Source of the DNA: Runella defluvii
GTDB taxonomy: Bacteria; Bacteroidota; Bacteroidia; Cytophagales; Spirosomataceae
DNA: 64,000 bases
Reading direction: 5' to 3'
Assembly: GCF_014195535.1 (NCBI RefSeq)
Contig: NZ_JACIBY010000011.1
Coordinates: 124,001 to 188,000, forward strand
In this document: positions 51,734 to 60,249 of the stretch, one piece after another
Layout: every line of letters begins with the position of its first letter
Numbering within the stretch: the first letter of the stretch is position 1
Program-made: the position numbers and the translations under genes
The notes under the pieces: model-generated
What the model was told of the DNA's origin: nothing
The model's input: the letters and a program-made list of their open reading frames with translations, nothing else
The model's database searches: none

Positions 51734-51798
51734 TTTGAGAGTTTTTTAAGCGGTCGCAACGGCGAACCGCCCCGTTTCAAATTGAAAAATTAAACAAA

Positions 51799-53193
51799 AT
51801 GCTTCCAATCATACTTCTTTCCATACTTGGCCTTCTGGTATTGTTTTTGGGTTTTCAAAAATCGAAAAATATACTACTACCTGCCACACTCTTGGTACTG
51901 GTTATTACCTTGATTGCCAACTTTGCTAACTGGAACGATGCACCGTCGTTGTATTTCAAAGGAATGCTTTTCGAGAATAAGCTTACGATGGCTTTTTCGG
52001 GCATTGTGTTGATTTCGGCTTTGTTGATTTCAGCGCTTACACGCGGTTTTATCGACGATGAGGCTGCCCAACCTGCCGAATACTACGCCATTATGTTGTT
52101 TTCGTTGGTAGGAGCCATCATTATGATTGGATACGAAAACCTACTCATGCTCTTTGTAGGCGTCGAAATCCTTTCGGTTTCTATGTACGTACTGACAGGT
52201 AGTGATAAGCGCAATTTACGCTCCAACGAAGCCGCCCTTAAATACCTCTTGATGGGTTCGTTTGCGACAGGAATTATGCTTTTCGGAATGGCGTTGTTGT
52301 ACGGCGCTACGGGTTCATTCAACCTGACAGCCCTCAAATCATACGTATTAACAAACCCTAGTCCGTCGGTTATGATGTACGTAGGTTTGTTGATGTTGTT
52401 GATTGGTATGCTTTTCAAAGTATCAGCTGCTCCTTTCCACTTCTGGACTCCCGACGTCTATGACGGAGCACCAACGGTGTTTACGGCCTTTATGTCAACC
52501 ATTGTAAAAACAGCAGGTTTTGCGGCCATTTACCGCCTGCTTTCGGGCTCGTTTTCGGGTGCCTATACCTTCTGGTGGTCAACCCTAGCGGGTATTACAG
52601 TGCTGACGCTGTTGGCTGGAAACATTACGGCAGTTTACCAAAATAGCTTCAAACGCATGATGGCTTATTCGAGTATTTCGCACGCGGGCTACTTGCTTCT
52701 GAGCCTTACAGCTCTTAGCTCACAGTCTCAAGATGCGATTGTTTTCTACTCGTTGGCGTATTCATTAGCTACCATCAGCGCTTTTGGCGTGTTGATGATT
52801 GTTGGGAAAGAAACGGGCGTACGATCAAACGAAGTGAGCGAAAACTTCAACGTTTTCAACGGTTTGGGCAAGAAAAACCCGCTCTTGGCTTTCGTCCTAA
52901 CGGTGTCGATGCTTTCACTCGCTGGAATTCCGCTTACGGCTGGGTTTTGGGGTAAATTCTTTGTATTCTCAAGCGTCGTAGAGCGTGGCTTGACGTGGAT
53001 TTTGATTGTGGCCGTTTTGATGTCGGCTGTGGGTATTTATTATTACTTCAAAGCCGTGATTGCCGCTTACATGCGCGAAGGCGAAGGAAATGCCATCAAA
53101 GTGCCACAATTCTACCGTTTGGTGTTGATTGTAACAACCATCATTACCCTTTTCTTCGGGTTACTTCCCGATTTGTTAAAAGGGTTAGTATAA
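51799..53193 (+). CDS. nuoN: NADH-quinone oxidoreductase subunit N
   Basis: 464 aa, the third antiporter-like subunit. Marks: ENLLMLFVGVEILSVSMYVL, NEAALKYLLMGSFATGIMLF, FKVSAAPFHFWTPDVYDGAP, TVFTAFMSTIVKTAGFAAIY and MMAYSSISHAGYLLLSLTAL. It ends the nuo run, 16 bases from the convergent GntR gene, with no obvious terminator between them. Confidence 0.96.
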   Translation: MLPIILLSILGLLVLFLGFQKSKNILLPATLLVLVITLIANFANWNDAPSLYFKGMLFENKLTMAFSGIVLISALLISALTRGFIDDEAAQPAEYYAIMLFSLVGAIIMIGYENLLMLFVGVEILSVSMYVLTGSDKRNLRSNEAALKYLLMGSFATGIMLFGMALLYGATGSFNLTALKSYVLTNPSPSVMMYVGLLMLLIGMLFKVSAAPFHFWTPDVYDGAPTVFTAFMSTIVKTAGFAAIYRLLSGSFSGAYTFWWSTLAGITVLTLLAGNITAVYQNSFKRMMAYSSISHAGYLLLSLTALSSQSQDAIVFYSLAYSLATISAFGVLMIVGKETGVRSNEVSENFNVFNGLGKKNPLLAFVLTVSMLSLAGIPLTAGFWGKFFVFSSVVERGLTWILIVAVLMSAVGIYYYFKAVIAAYMREGEGNAIKVPQFYRLVLIVTTIITLFFGLLPDLLKGLV

Positions 53194-53209
53194 AGCAATA
53201 AGTGGCGTT

Positions 53210-54229
53210 TTAAAGGGAACCGCGCCGAATCAGGCCAAAAGGGTTTTTGAGATTCATCACCTTTCCTTTTAGAATCAACTCTGCCGCTGTACGCCCCATT
53301 TGGCTGTGGTTTGTCGAAATAACGGTGATTCCATTGGCCAAAACCTCTTTAAGGGGCGTATCATTAAAAGATACTATTCCTACCTCTTCACCCAAGACCA
53401 GGCTTTGTAGTCTGGTCTTTTTTACTAATTCGGCCAAATCCGAATCTTCCAACACAATGTAGGCGCGGCCTTTGAGAACTTCGTCGTCGGACGCCTTGCC
53501 GATAATTCGTCCTTGCTTGTGGTAGTGTGCACAGAAGTTGCGGAAACCGCGTACAATCTCAGGTGGATACTTTACATCCTGCGGAAACACGAGTACCATT
53601 TCCTCGTATTTACTCAGCAGGTCTATTCCCGACTGCAAAGCACCGTAAATATCGTCCGTAAAATCTTGGTAAACGCTGGCGTATTCTCCCGAAAAATCCG
53701 AAAACTCGCGGTCGAGTAAAATGAGTTCTTTGGGGTCAATCTTTTTGAGCATCGACAATACCGACACGCGGTCTGCCTCGTCATAAAAGTGCGGCATGAT
53801 TACGTAGTAGTGATAATGCCCGATGCTCTCTTTCATAATGTCGTCGAACACCCGTACGTTGCCATGATGTATGTGTAACGTCACTGCTGCGCGGTCGCCC
53901 AAGGTACTCACAAAAGCTTCATACACGGCTTTTTTGTAGGCGCTGAGTTTGTTCATCACCAACAACACCCGCATTTGCTTTGGCTTTTCGTTCAAAATAT
54001 AAAAGCCTTTCCCGCGTACGGAGTCAATCACTCCCAGTGCTTTGAGTTCTTTATAGGCTTTTTCGACAGTGTCGCGCGCTAAATAGTACTCTTCACTCAG
54101 TTCGTTGATGGAAGGAAGTTGGTCGTCCTGTTTTAAAACACCACGTTCAATCGAGCTAATCACCGATTTTACAATTTGCTTGTATTTAGGGGTTTTAGCG
54201 TCGTGGTCAAGATGTAGGGTAAAGCTCAT
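53210..54229 (-). CDS. GntR-family regulator with sugar-binding-like sensor domain
   Basis: 339 aa. The winged helix is at 12-75: YKQIVKSVISSIERGVLKQD, LPSINELSEEYYLARDTVEK, ELKALGVIDSVRGKGFYIL. From about residue 85 a periplasmic-binding-protein-like domain follows (MRVLLVMNKLSAYKKAVYEA, GIVSFNDTPLKEVLANGITV, STNHSQMGRTAAELILKG). This AraR-like combination senses a sugar or sugar phosphate in most relatives. No sugar operon is adjacent, so the target is unknown; it probably acts elsewhere or on itself. Confidence 0.88.
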   Translation of the reverse strand: MSFTLHLDHDAKTPKYKQIVKSVISSIERGVLKQDDQLPSINELSEEYYLARDTVEKAYKELKALGVIDSVRGKGFYILNEKPKQMRVLLVMNKLSAYKKAVYEAFVSTLGDRAAVTLHIHHGNVRVFDDIMKESIGHYHYYVIMPHFYDEADRVSVLSMLKKIDPKELILLDREFSDFSGEYASVYQDFTDDIYGALQSGIDLLSKYEEMVLVFPQDVKYPPEIVRGFRNFCAHYHKQGRIIGKASDDEVLKGRAYIVLEDSDLAELVKKTRLQSLVLGEEVGIVSFNDTPLKEVLANGITVISTNHSQMGRTAAELILKGKVMNLKNPFGLIRRGSL

Positions 54230-54310
54230 GCGAAGTAAGGCTTATTGGCCATGTTACTGCCAATTTGGACAGTAAGTAATAGCTTGTTGTGGGCTAGTCA
54301 TTCATCAAAG

Positions 54311-55117
54311 TTACTTGTTTTGCGCTTTTTTCGCCTTTTTTTGCTGTTGTTTTTTCTTTATCTCTTTCAAAGGGTTCTTGTGCAACGGCACTTTTTGTCC
54401 CAACAATTCTCGAATAACAACAGAGGCACAGACGCTTCCAAAAGTAGCGGGCAAGTACGAAATGGTTCCGTAGGCGGAACGTTTAAAGTTATTCCCATCC
54501 GTCAGCATCAACGAATCCTTTTGCACTTTTTCGGTCGAAAACACGGCCGTTATGCCTGACGTAATCCCGTATTTTTTGAGGCGCTTGCGAACGTAATGGG
54601 CTAAAAAACACTCGTACGTATCAAACAAATCAGCTACTTTCAACTGAGTGGGGTCGTATTTCCCCCCCGCTCCCATCGAACTTACCAACGGATAGTTATA
54701 CTCGCGCGACGTTACCAAAAGGGTCAATTTTGGGGTGATACTGTCGATGCAATCCATCACGTAGTCGTACGAGGCTGCACCAAGAATATCGCGTACTTTT
54801 TGAGGGGTCAAAAATTCTTTAATCACCGTTAGTTTCAACTCGGGATTAATGGCCAACAAACGTTCCGCCATCAATTCGGCCTTTGACTGCCCGTGGGTGG
54901 TTGCGAGGGCGGGAAGTTGTCGGTTACGATTGGAAGGGTCAACCACGTCGCCATCGACAATCGTCATCGTTCCTACCCCCGAACGCGCAATAAATTCGGC
55001 GGCAAACGAACCGACGCCACCTAGCCCCACCACCAACACGTGGGCTTGTTGAAGTTTATCCAATCCTTCGTCGCCCACCATGAGGCGCGTACGCGAAAGC
55101 CATCCTAAATCTGCCAT
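54311..55117 (-). CDS. tcdA: tRNA threonylcarbamoyladenosine dehydratase
   Basis: 268 aa from ATG 55117 (an in-frame GTG lies three codons earlier). ThiF/E1-like fold: VLVVGLGGVGSFAAEFIARS, TIVDGDVVDPSNRNRQLPAL, KVADLFDTYECFLAHYVRKR and AYGTISYLPATFGSVCASVV, as in CsdL/YgdL. The C-terminus is a Lys-rich tail (KKQQQKKAKKAQNK). It cyclises t6A to ct6A at position 37 of ANN-decoding tRNAs using ATP. It lies 39 bases downstream of the TatD-like gene and is probably co-transcribed with it. Confidence 0.92.
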   Translation of the reverse strand: MADLGWLSRTRLMVGDEGLDKLQQAHVLVVGLGGVGSFAAEFIARSGVGTMTIVDGDVVDPSNRNRQLPALATTHGQSKAELMAERLLAINPELKLTVIKEFLTPQKVRDILGAASYDYVMDCIDSITPKLTLLVTSREYNYPLVSSMGAGGKYDPTQLKVADLFDTYECFLAHYVRKRLKKYGITSGITAVFSTEKVQKDSLMLTDGNNFKRSAYGTISYLPATFGSVCASVVIRELLGQKVPLHKNPLKEIKKKQQQKKAKKAQNK

Positions 55118-55156
55118 TTCAAACACTATCTTAAATAAATAAAAGAGCCCGCTAGG

Positions 55157-55834
55157 CTATTTCTGCGAAAACAGTGCTGCAAAGTTAGTCCAAATTTGGT
55201 TTTGTAGGTGTCCTGTAGTACACTGCAAATACACAGAAGCTGCTTGATAGACCTCCTCAATGGGAACATCGCGGTCGTCGTTTTCGAGAAAAAGCCGTTC
55301 GATGGGCATTTCTTGAAGCACTTTTGTGGCGTTAGAGTTCTCCCGAAGCAATGCCGTTCCCAACGATAGATAAAATCCTTTTTGGAGCAATTGCCGCGCT
55401 ATTTGCGGTTGGGTATTAAATCCATGAATAATCAAAGGCACTTGCGTTCGTCGGTTTTTATGCCATTGCAACAATTCATTGAAAGCCCGTACACAGTGAA
55501 TTACGACGGGTTTTTGTGCCCGCTCGGCTACTTGAACTTGTGCTTCAAACACCTGGAGCTGTATTTCTAACGAAAGTGGAATCAAACGATCAAGGCCACA
55601 TTCTCCTATCATTTTTACTTCCTCTTGAGCTACCCGTCCTTCTAATTCTACCAACTGGATTTGCCATGTTTCAACATCAACATACCAAGGATGAATGCCG
55701 ACCGATACCCAACGGTCGGGGTCAAAGCCGTACGTAGCCATATCTTGCCCGAGAATAGTTAAAATACTTCGTTCAGCGGGAAGTTCTGACGAATTATGTG
55801 TGTGAAAATTTAGAAATTGTTCCAATTTTGCCAA
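55157..55834 (-). CDS. TatD-family metal-dependent hydrolase
   Basis: About 225 aa. TatD motifs: FLNFHTHN with the metal His pair, VGIHPWYVD, MIGECGLDR with metal Glu, PVVIHCVRAFNELL and FLENDDRDVPIEEVY with metal Asp. It lacks some of the usual C-terminal length (about 260 aa). TatD proteins are nucleases or deacylases. There is no ATG; the in-frame candidates are TTGs at 55861, 55852, 55834 and 55825. A TATCTTTG -7 box at 55857-55850 on the same strand excludes the first two, so TTG 55834 or 55825 is preferred. Confidence 0.8.
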   Translation of the reverse strand: MAKLEQFLNFHTHNSSELPAERSILTILGQDMATYGFDPDRWVSVGIHPWYVDVETWQIQLVELEGRVAQEEVKMIGECGLDRLIPLSLEIQLQVFEAQVQVAERAQKPVVIHCVRAFNELLQWHKNRRTQVPLIIHGFNTQPQIARQLLQKGFYLSLGTALLRENSNATKVLQEMPIERLFLENDDRDVPIEEVYQAASVYLQCTTGHLQNQIWTNFAALFSQK

Positions 55835-55849
55835 ATCATTGTCCTTTGT

Positions 55850-55857
55850 CAAAGATA
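55850..55857 (-). promoter_or_regulatory. -7 box for the TatD-like/tcdA transcript
   Basis: TATCTTTG on the minus strand, an exact match. Transcription would start near 55843, very close to the TTG start codons, giving a 9- to 18-base leader. Confidence 0.6.
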
Positions 55858-55875
55858 GCAAACCTCCCGAAAATT

Positions 55876-56334
55876 ATGGCCGCCATCACCTTTCAGTGCC
55901 TTCCCTTCGACCAGCTCAGTTTACGCCAATTGTACGACTTGCTTGCACTTCGCATTGATGTATTTATTGTGGAACAAAATTGCCCTTTTCACGATGCCGA
56001 CGGAAAGGACTTTTACGCTTGGCATTGCCTTGGTTACGACAACGACGGGGCATTGGTAGCTTATACTCGTTTGTTTGACTTAAACCTATCTTTTGAAGGC
56101 TTTACGTCGATTGGGCGGGTAGCTACTTCCAACAAAGTGCGCGGACAAGGAGCAGGAAGGCAGTTGATGACGTATTCTATTGAGCAATGTGAAAAATTAT
56201 TTGGGCACCAACCCATCAAGATTGGCGCCCAACAGTATTTGTTAACGTTTTATGAATCGTTTGGTTTCAAATCAACGGGCGAAGATTACCTCGAAGACGG
56301 GATTCCCCACACGATTATGATTCGGGAAGCTTAA
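55876..56334 (+). CDS. elaA: ElaA-family GNAT acetyltransferase
   Basis: 152 aa from ATG 55876, the usual size; the open frame upstream to 55798 overlaps the divergent gene. ElaA marks: LYDLLALRIDVFIVEQNCPF, DAEW-like DADGKDFYAWHCLGY, SIGRVATSNKVRGQGAGRQL with the acetyl-CoA loop, IKIGAQQYLLTFYESFGF and DGIPHTIM. The substrate is unknown. Its stop and the stop of the convergent dctA-like gene share bases (56331-56334). Confidence 0.92.
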   Translation: MAAITFQCLPFDQLSLRQLYDLLALRIDVFIVEQNCPFHDADGKDFYAWHCLGYDNDGALVAYTRLFDLNLSFEGFTSIGRVATSNKVRGQGAGRQLMTYSIEQCEKLFGHQPIKIGAQQYLLTFYESFGFKSTGEDYLEDGIPHTIMIREA

Positions 56335-57665
56335 TCGAGGTTATCGGTTTTGATGTCTTCAAACTGTTCGACGTTTCCAAACGCGTAGTGCATTTTCTGA
56401 CGGTCAAATTCTTTTTCGTGGTTGGCCAACCACACCGTCGCCACGGCATTTCCGATGAAGTTGGTAATGGCTCGGGCTTCGGACATAAAACGGTCAACGC
56501 CCAACAACAACGCCAACCCTTCTACGGGAATGGCCTTGAGTGCCGTCAGTGTCGATGCCAATACGATGAAGCCGCTGCCCGTTACACCCGCCGCTCCTTT
56601 GGACGTTACCATCAAAATACCGATAATGGTTAGCATTTGGGTCAAATCCAAGTGCACGTTAAACACTTGCGCCAAGAAAATAACGGCCATCGAAAGGTAA
56701 ATCGTCGTTCCGTCGAGGTTAAAAGAATACCCCGCAGGGACGACCAACCCCACCACCGACTTGGAGCAGCCCATTTTTTCTAGTTTTTCCATCAAAGAAG
56801 GCAAAGCCGCCTCCGACGACGAAGTACCCAGTACAATCAAAAGCTCTTCGCGGATGTAGCGCAAAAACTTAAACAAGTCCACCTTGGCCGTCCTGAGGAT
56901 GTACCACAGCACCACGCAGACAAAGATTCCCATGGTGGTATAAACCGTCACCATCAGTTTTGCAAGAGGTAACAGCGTTTGAATACCGTATTTTCCAATG
57001 GTAAATGCCATTCCGCCAAACGCTCCAATCGGCGCAAGCATCATGACGCGGTGCAGTGCTTTAAAAATTACTTTGGAAATAGGCGCGAGAAAATCGATTA
57101 CCTTTTGCCGTCCCGAATAGTTACTTAGCACCGCCCCAAGCACAATCGCCACAGCAAGAACTTGGAGCGTAGAATTATCCATAAAAAACTTCCACCAGCT
57201 GAACGCACCAGCGCTTTTGGTGTATTTAGAAATATCGCCTCCTTTGATGCTATCCGTCACCACACCATCGCCTGGACGGATGACATTGGCCACGATTATC
57301 CCAATAATCAGCGCTACGGTCGTTACGACCTCAAAGTACAACAACGCTTTGGCACCCACTTTTCCGACCTTCTTTAAATCGCCCATCGAAATTATTCCCA
57401 ATGTGATGGTGAGGAAAATAATGGGGTTAATGAAGAGTTTGACCACGCTAATGAACGTTTTGCCCAACATTTCGCTAAAAGTGGCCCCAATTTCAAGTTC
57501 TTGACCTAAGAATTTGCCTTTGATGGGTTCATCCAATACTTTCATCAACGCCAAATCGGGTCGAAAATGCCCTAATAAGATGCCAATTGTGATGGCCGTC
57601 AAAACCCAAAAGGTCAGATTGGTGAAGAGTTTAGCGAGTCCTGAACGAGATGAAGTCGTTTGCAT
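56331..57665 (-). CDS. dicarboxylate/cation symporter (DctA/GltP family)
   Basis: 444 aa with eight membrane helices and two re-entrant loops. Family motifs: KLFINPIIFLTITLGIISMG, SSSEAALPSLMEKLEKMG (serine-rich hairpin), GYSFNLDGTTIYLSMAVIFL, LTIIGILMVTSKGAAGVTGS and FIGNAVATVWLANHEKEFD. The SKGAAGVTGSGF segment is typical of DctA C4-dicarboxylate carriers. It imports succinate, fumarate, malate or aspartate with protons or Na+. It is divergent from the Uma2-like gene across 43 bases. Confidence 0.9.
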   Translation of the reverse strand: MQTTSSRSGLAKLFTNLTFWVLTAITIGILLGHFRPDLALMKVLDEPIKGKFLGQELEIGATFSEMLGKTFISVVKLFINPIIFLTITLGIISMGDLKKVGKVGAKALLYFEVVTTVALIIGIIVANVIRPGDGVVTDSIKGGDISKYTKSAGAFSWWKFFMDNSTLQVLAVAIVLGAVLSNYSGRQKVIDFLAPISKVIFKALHRVMMLAPIGAFGGMAFTIGKYGIQTLLPLAKLMVTVYTTMGIFVCVVLWYILRTAKVDLFKFLRYIREELLIVLGTSSSEAALPSLMEKLEKMGCSKSVVGLVVPAGYSFNLDGTTIYLSMAVIFLAQVFNVHLDLTQMLTIIGILMVTSKGAAGVTGSGFIVLASTLTALKAIPVEGLALLLGVDRFMSEARAITNFIGNAVATVWLANHEKEFDRQKMHYAFGNVEQFEDIKTDNLD

Positions 57666-57682
57666 TGTAGATGTTTAGGGCT

Positions 57683-57690
57683 TATATTTG
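57683..57690 (+). promoter_or_regulatory. -7 box for the Uma2-like gene
   Basis: TATATTTG, an exact match 18 bases before ATG 57709. It excludes the in-frame TTG at 57688 as a start. Confidence 0.6.
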
Positions 57691-57708
57691 TTTAAAACTG
57701 ATTATGTT

Positions 57709-58326
57709 ATGACTACTACTCAGAAAGTACCGCGTCGTAAACGAAAACTTGAAAAAATCCCTTCCTACTTGGTTTATGAAACCTTGAATGGGAAAGTATT
57801 GCCGTACAAAGGCTACAGGGACGTACTAGAAAAAAAGAAAAAAACGGCTGAAATTATGGGTTGTAGTTCATTACAAGGCATTTTGGTTAGTATTATGGTT
57901 TGGTTTATTAACAGCCATATTAATCGAAAAAAGTATTTCGTAGCTACCAACGAGATTGGGATTCATATCAGTAAAAACACCAATCTCGCTAATGACATCG
58001 CTATTTTTGAAAAAGAAGGGCTGACGCTAAACAACCGTTATTTTGAGGTAGCTCCCAAAGTGGTAGTAGAAATAGACATCAAAATAGATATTGACCCCGA
58101 CGACCACGATGAAAAATTTAGCTATATCATTGAAAAAGCGCAAAAAATGCTTGAGTTCGGCACCGAAAAGGTGATTTGGGTTTCGACCCAAACCAAAATC
58201 ATTTTTGTATTTTCAAAAACAGAAACATGGGTCATGGTTCCGTTTGATACCAACATCCCCGTTTTAGACGATTGTGTCCTCAACCTTGCTCAACTTATGC
58301 AGGAAGAAGGTATCGAAATCGAATAA
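57709..58326 (+). CDS. Uma2-family protein (DUF820, restriction-endonuclease-like fold)
   Basis: 205 aa from ATG 57709. Uma2 marks: SYLVYETLNGKVLPYKGYRD, MGCSSLQGILVSIMVWFI, NLANDIAIFEKEGL (the Asp of the PD-ExK-like site), APKVVVEIDIKIDIDPDDHD (ExD element) and FSYIIEKAQKMLEFGTEKVI, WVSTQTKIIFVFS. The role is unknown; the family is abundant in Cytophagales and Cyanobacteria. A single gene with its own promoter. Confidence 0.85.
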   Translation: MTTTQKVPRRKRKLEKIPSYLVYETLNGKVLPYKGYRDVLEKKKKTAEIMGCSSLQGILVSIMVWFINSHINRKKYFVATNEIGIHISKNTNLANDIAIFEKEGLTLNNRYFEVAPKVVVEIDIKIDIDPDDHDEKFSYIIEKAQKMLEFGTEKVIWVSTQTKIIFVFSKTETWVMVPFDTNIPVLDDCVLNLAQLMQEEGIEIE

Positions 58327-58373
58327 AAATAGCTTATTTCCTCCCCCGTAGCCAAAGATAAAGAAAGATTTGA

Positions 58374-59393
58374 CTACCGAAACAAAAATTTATAGCCCGA
58401 AACAATGGCGTGTAGATGTGCCGAATCGGCCATCGGCGGAAAGGCAAAACGCGGTTGGGATAACATAACGGGGGAAAGGCTAGGCTGCTGAACGTTCATC
58501 AAAGCCATCCGATACCCTGCCTCTTGCACAGCCTGTACGGTAGCTTGGTCGATTTCGGCCCTACTTCCATAAGGATAAACGAAGAGCGATACCTCTTGCT
58601 TCAGTTCGGTTTCGAGGCGTTGTTTAGACACTTCCAATTCCATTTTTTTTTCTTCTTGTCCCAAAAAACGTAGCACTCGGTGGGTTTGCGTATGGGATGC
58701 GACCCTGTGCCCTTTCGCTACCAATGCCCGAATCTGAGGCCAAGTCATAAAATCGTACCGAAGCCCGTCGGGCGAAGGCACTTCATACGCCCACCCATTT
58801 TTTTGGCAAATTTCACGCACAAGGCCATAAATATCCGCCAATTGATGTTGGTAAACGTGCTGTTTAAGCTGTCGTGTCAGGGCATTAATTCCCGCGGGTG
58901 TTTCTGGAACTAGGAACGGCGTTTGATAGTCGTTGAGGGGGAGCCAAACGTCTTGCGAAATGGCTTGGTGCAAAAGTACAAACAAATGGTCGCGCCAGAT
59001 GTAAGGCAAGTCTCGGTCAATCATGGCGGGACAAATCGCAAACAGCGCCGAAATGTCGTGCTTTGCTAAAATAGGCGCCAACACCTCGGAATTGTTGCGC
59101 ATCCCATCGTCGAAGGTAATGAAAATACCCTTGGCGTTTGGGTTTTCTAATTCCTGAATGGGCTGTACTAGAAAGTGTTTTTTTAAGAAATGAAGTTGTT
59201 TGTCGAAGATGGCTGCGGTCACGTCCACATTGTACGTATCAAACGCGGGCAAGGCACTCACAGGAAGAACGTTGTGGTACGAAATAATCCCACGTTTTCG
59301 CCCCGCTAAGGCTTGGTAGAGGTGGCTCAGCCCCGTGTAGTACGAGGCTGTCAGCCAGCTATCTCTTACAAAATGCTTGATATTCTTCCCCAC
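58374..59393 (-). CDS. polysaccharide deacetylase (NodB/CE4-like)
   Basis: 339 aa from GTG 59393; no ATG precedes the conserved region. NodB motifs: RKRGIISYHNVLP, GIFITFDDGMRNNSEVLAP (metal/catalytic Asp pair), HRVASHTQTHRVLRFL (His motif SHTxxH) and SLFVYPYGSRAEI. There is no signal peptide, so it acts in the cytoplasm or at the inner membrane unless exported otherwise. CE4 enzymes remove N- or O-acetyl groups from chitin, peptidoglycan, xylan or capsule precursors. It is last in the five-gene esterase operon, 12 bases after the CE1-like gene. Confidence 0.85.
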   Translation of the reverse strand: MGKNIKHFVRDSWLTASYYTGLSHLYQALAGRKRGIISYHNVLPVSALPAFDTYNVDVTAAIFDKQLHFLKKHFLVQPIQELENPNAKGIFITFDDGMRNNSEVLAPILAKHDISALFAICPAMIDRDLPYIWRDHLFVLLHQAISQDVWLPLNDYQTPFLVPETPAGINALTRQLKQHVYQHQLADIYGLVREICQKNGWAYEVPSPDGLRYDFMTWPQIRALVAKGHRVASHTQTHRVLRFLGQEEKKMELEVSKQRLETELKQEVSLFVYPYGSRAEIDQATVQAVQEAGYRMALMNVQQPSLSPVMLSQPRFAFPPMADSAHLHAIVSGYKFLFR

Positions 59394-59405
59394 CTGTTCG
59401 ACGTC

Positions 59406-60236
59406 CTACTTGCTTTTTGGTTTGTCAAAAAAGTTTCTCATAAAAAGCAATTGGTAGCCAATGGCGTTGTTCCAATAAGGCCAATTGTGCCCCCCTGGAC
59501 GAGAGATATAATCGTGCGGAATATTGCGTTCCAGCAATTTGTCGTGCAGGTTGTTGTTGACGCGGTAAAAGAAGTCATCGCTGCCGCAATCAATAATCAG
59601 CGCCAGCGAGTTGGGGGTGAGTAAATGTAACAAATTGATAACCGTATTTTTCTCCCAAAGCTCGGGAGCTTCGGCGTATTTACCCAAACGCTTGGCCATG
59701 TCCCAGTTGTTAGGAAACGGACGAATATCCACGCCTCCGCTCATACTCCCTGCCGTTCCAAACACGTCTTGGTGTTTAAACGCCAAATAAAGCGCACCGT
59801 GTCCGCCCATGCTCAAGCCCGTGATTCCGCGTCCTTCGCGGCTTTTGATGGTTTTGTAACGGCCATCAATCCAAGAAACCAACTCGCTAGAAACATACGT
59901 TTCGTAACGCATTGTTGGGTCAACGGGGCTATCCCAGTACCAGCTCGAAAACGCGCCGTCGGGACACACAATAATCGTTTGATATACATCTGCCATACGC
60001 TGCATGACGGGGGCTTTTTTTATCCAATCGGCATAGTTGCCGCTGTAACCATGCAACAGATAAACGACAGGAAACTCCTTGGAGCCATCGTACGAGTCGG
60101 GTGTGAGTACTACCGCTTTGATGTTTTTTTTCATCGAAGGGCTATACGTTTCTACCGTATCTATTTTTTCGGCCCATACAGACGTACTCCACAAACCAAT
60201 AACGAGAAAAAGTGCGATTTTTTTGAAAGGTGTCAT
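59406..60236 (-). CDS. secreted CE1-like esterase (esterase D/feruloyl esterase type)
   Basis: 276 aa from ATG 60236 (the open frame extends 12 codons further into the CE15 gene). Signal peptide: IALFLVIGLWSTSVWAE. Alpha/beta-hydrolase: FPVVYLLHGYSGNYADW oxyanion loop, nucleophile Ser in GRGITGLSMGGHGALYLA, acid in LIIDCGSDDFFY and His in SRPGGHNWPYWNN. Relatives are acetyl-xylan or feruloyl esterases and S-formylglutathione hydrolases; the signal peptide and context favour plant cell wall de-esterification. Confidence 0.88.
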   Translation of the reverse strand: MTPFKKIALFLVIGLWSTSVWAEKIDTVETYSPSMKKNIKAVVLTPDSYDGSKEFPVVYLLHGYSGNYADWIKKAPVMQRMADVYQTIIVCPDGAFSSWYWDSPVDPTMRYETYVSSELVSWIDGRYKTIKSREGRGITGLSMGGHGALYLAFKHQDVFGTAGSMSGGVDIRPFPNNWDMAKRLGKYAEAPELWEKNTVINLLHLLTPNSLALIIDCGSDDFFYRVNNNLHDKLLERNIPHDYISRPGGHNWPYWNNAIGYQLLFMRNFFDKPKSK

Positions 60237-60249
60237 CGGGTTTATACAA

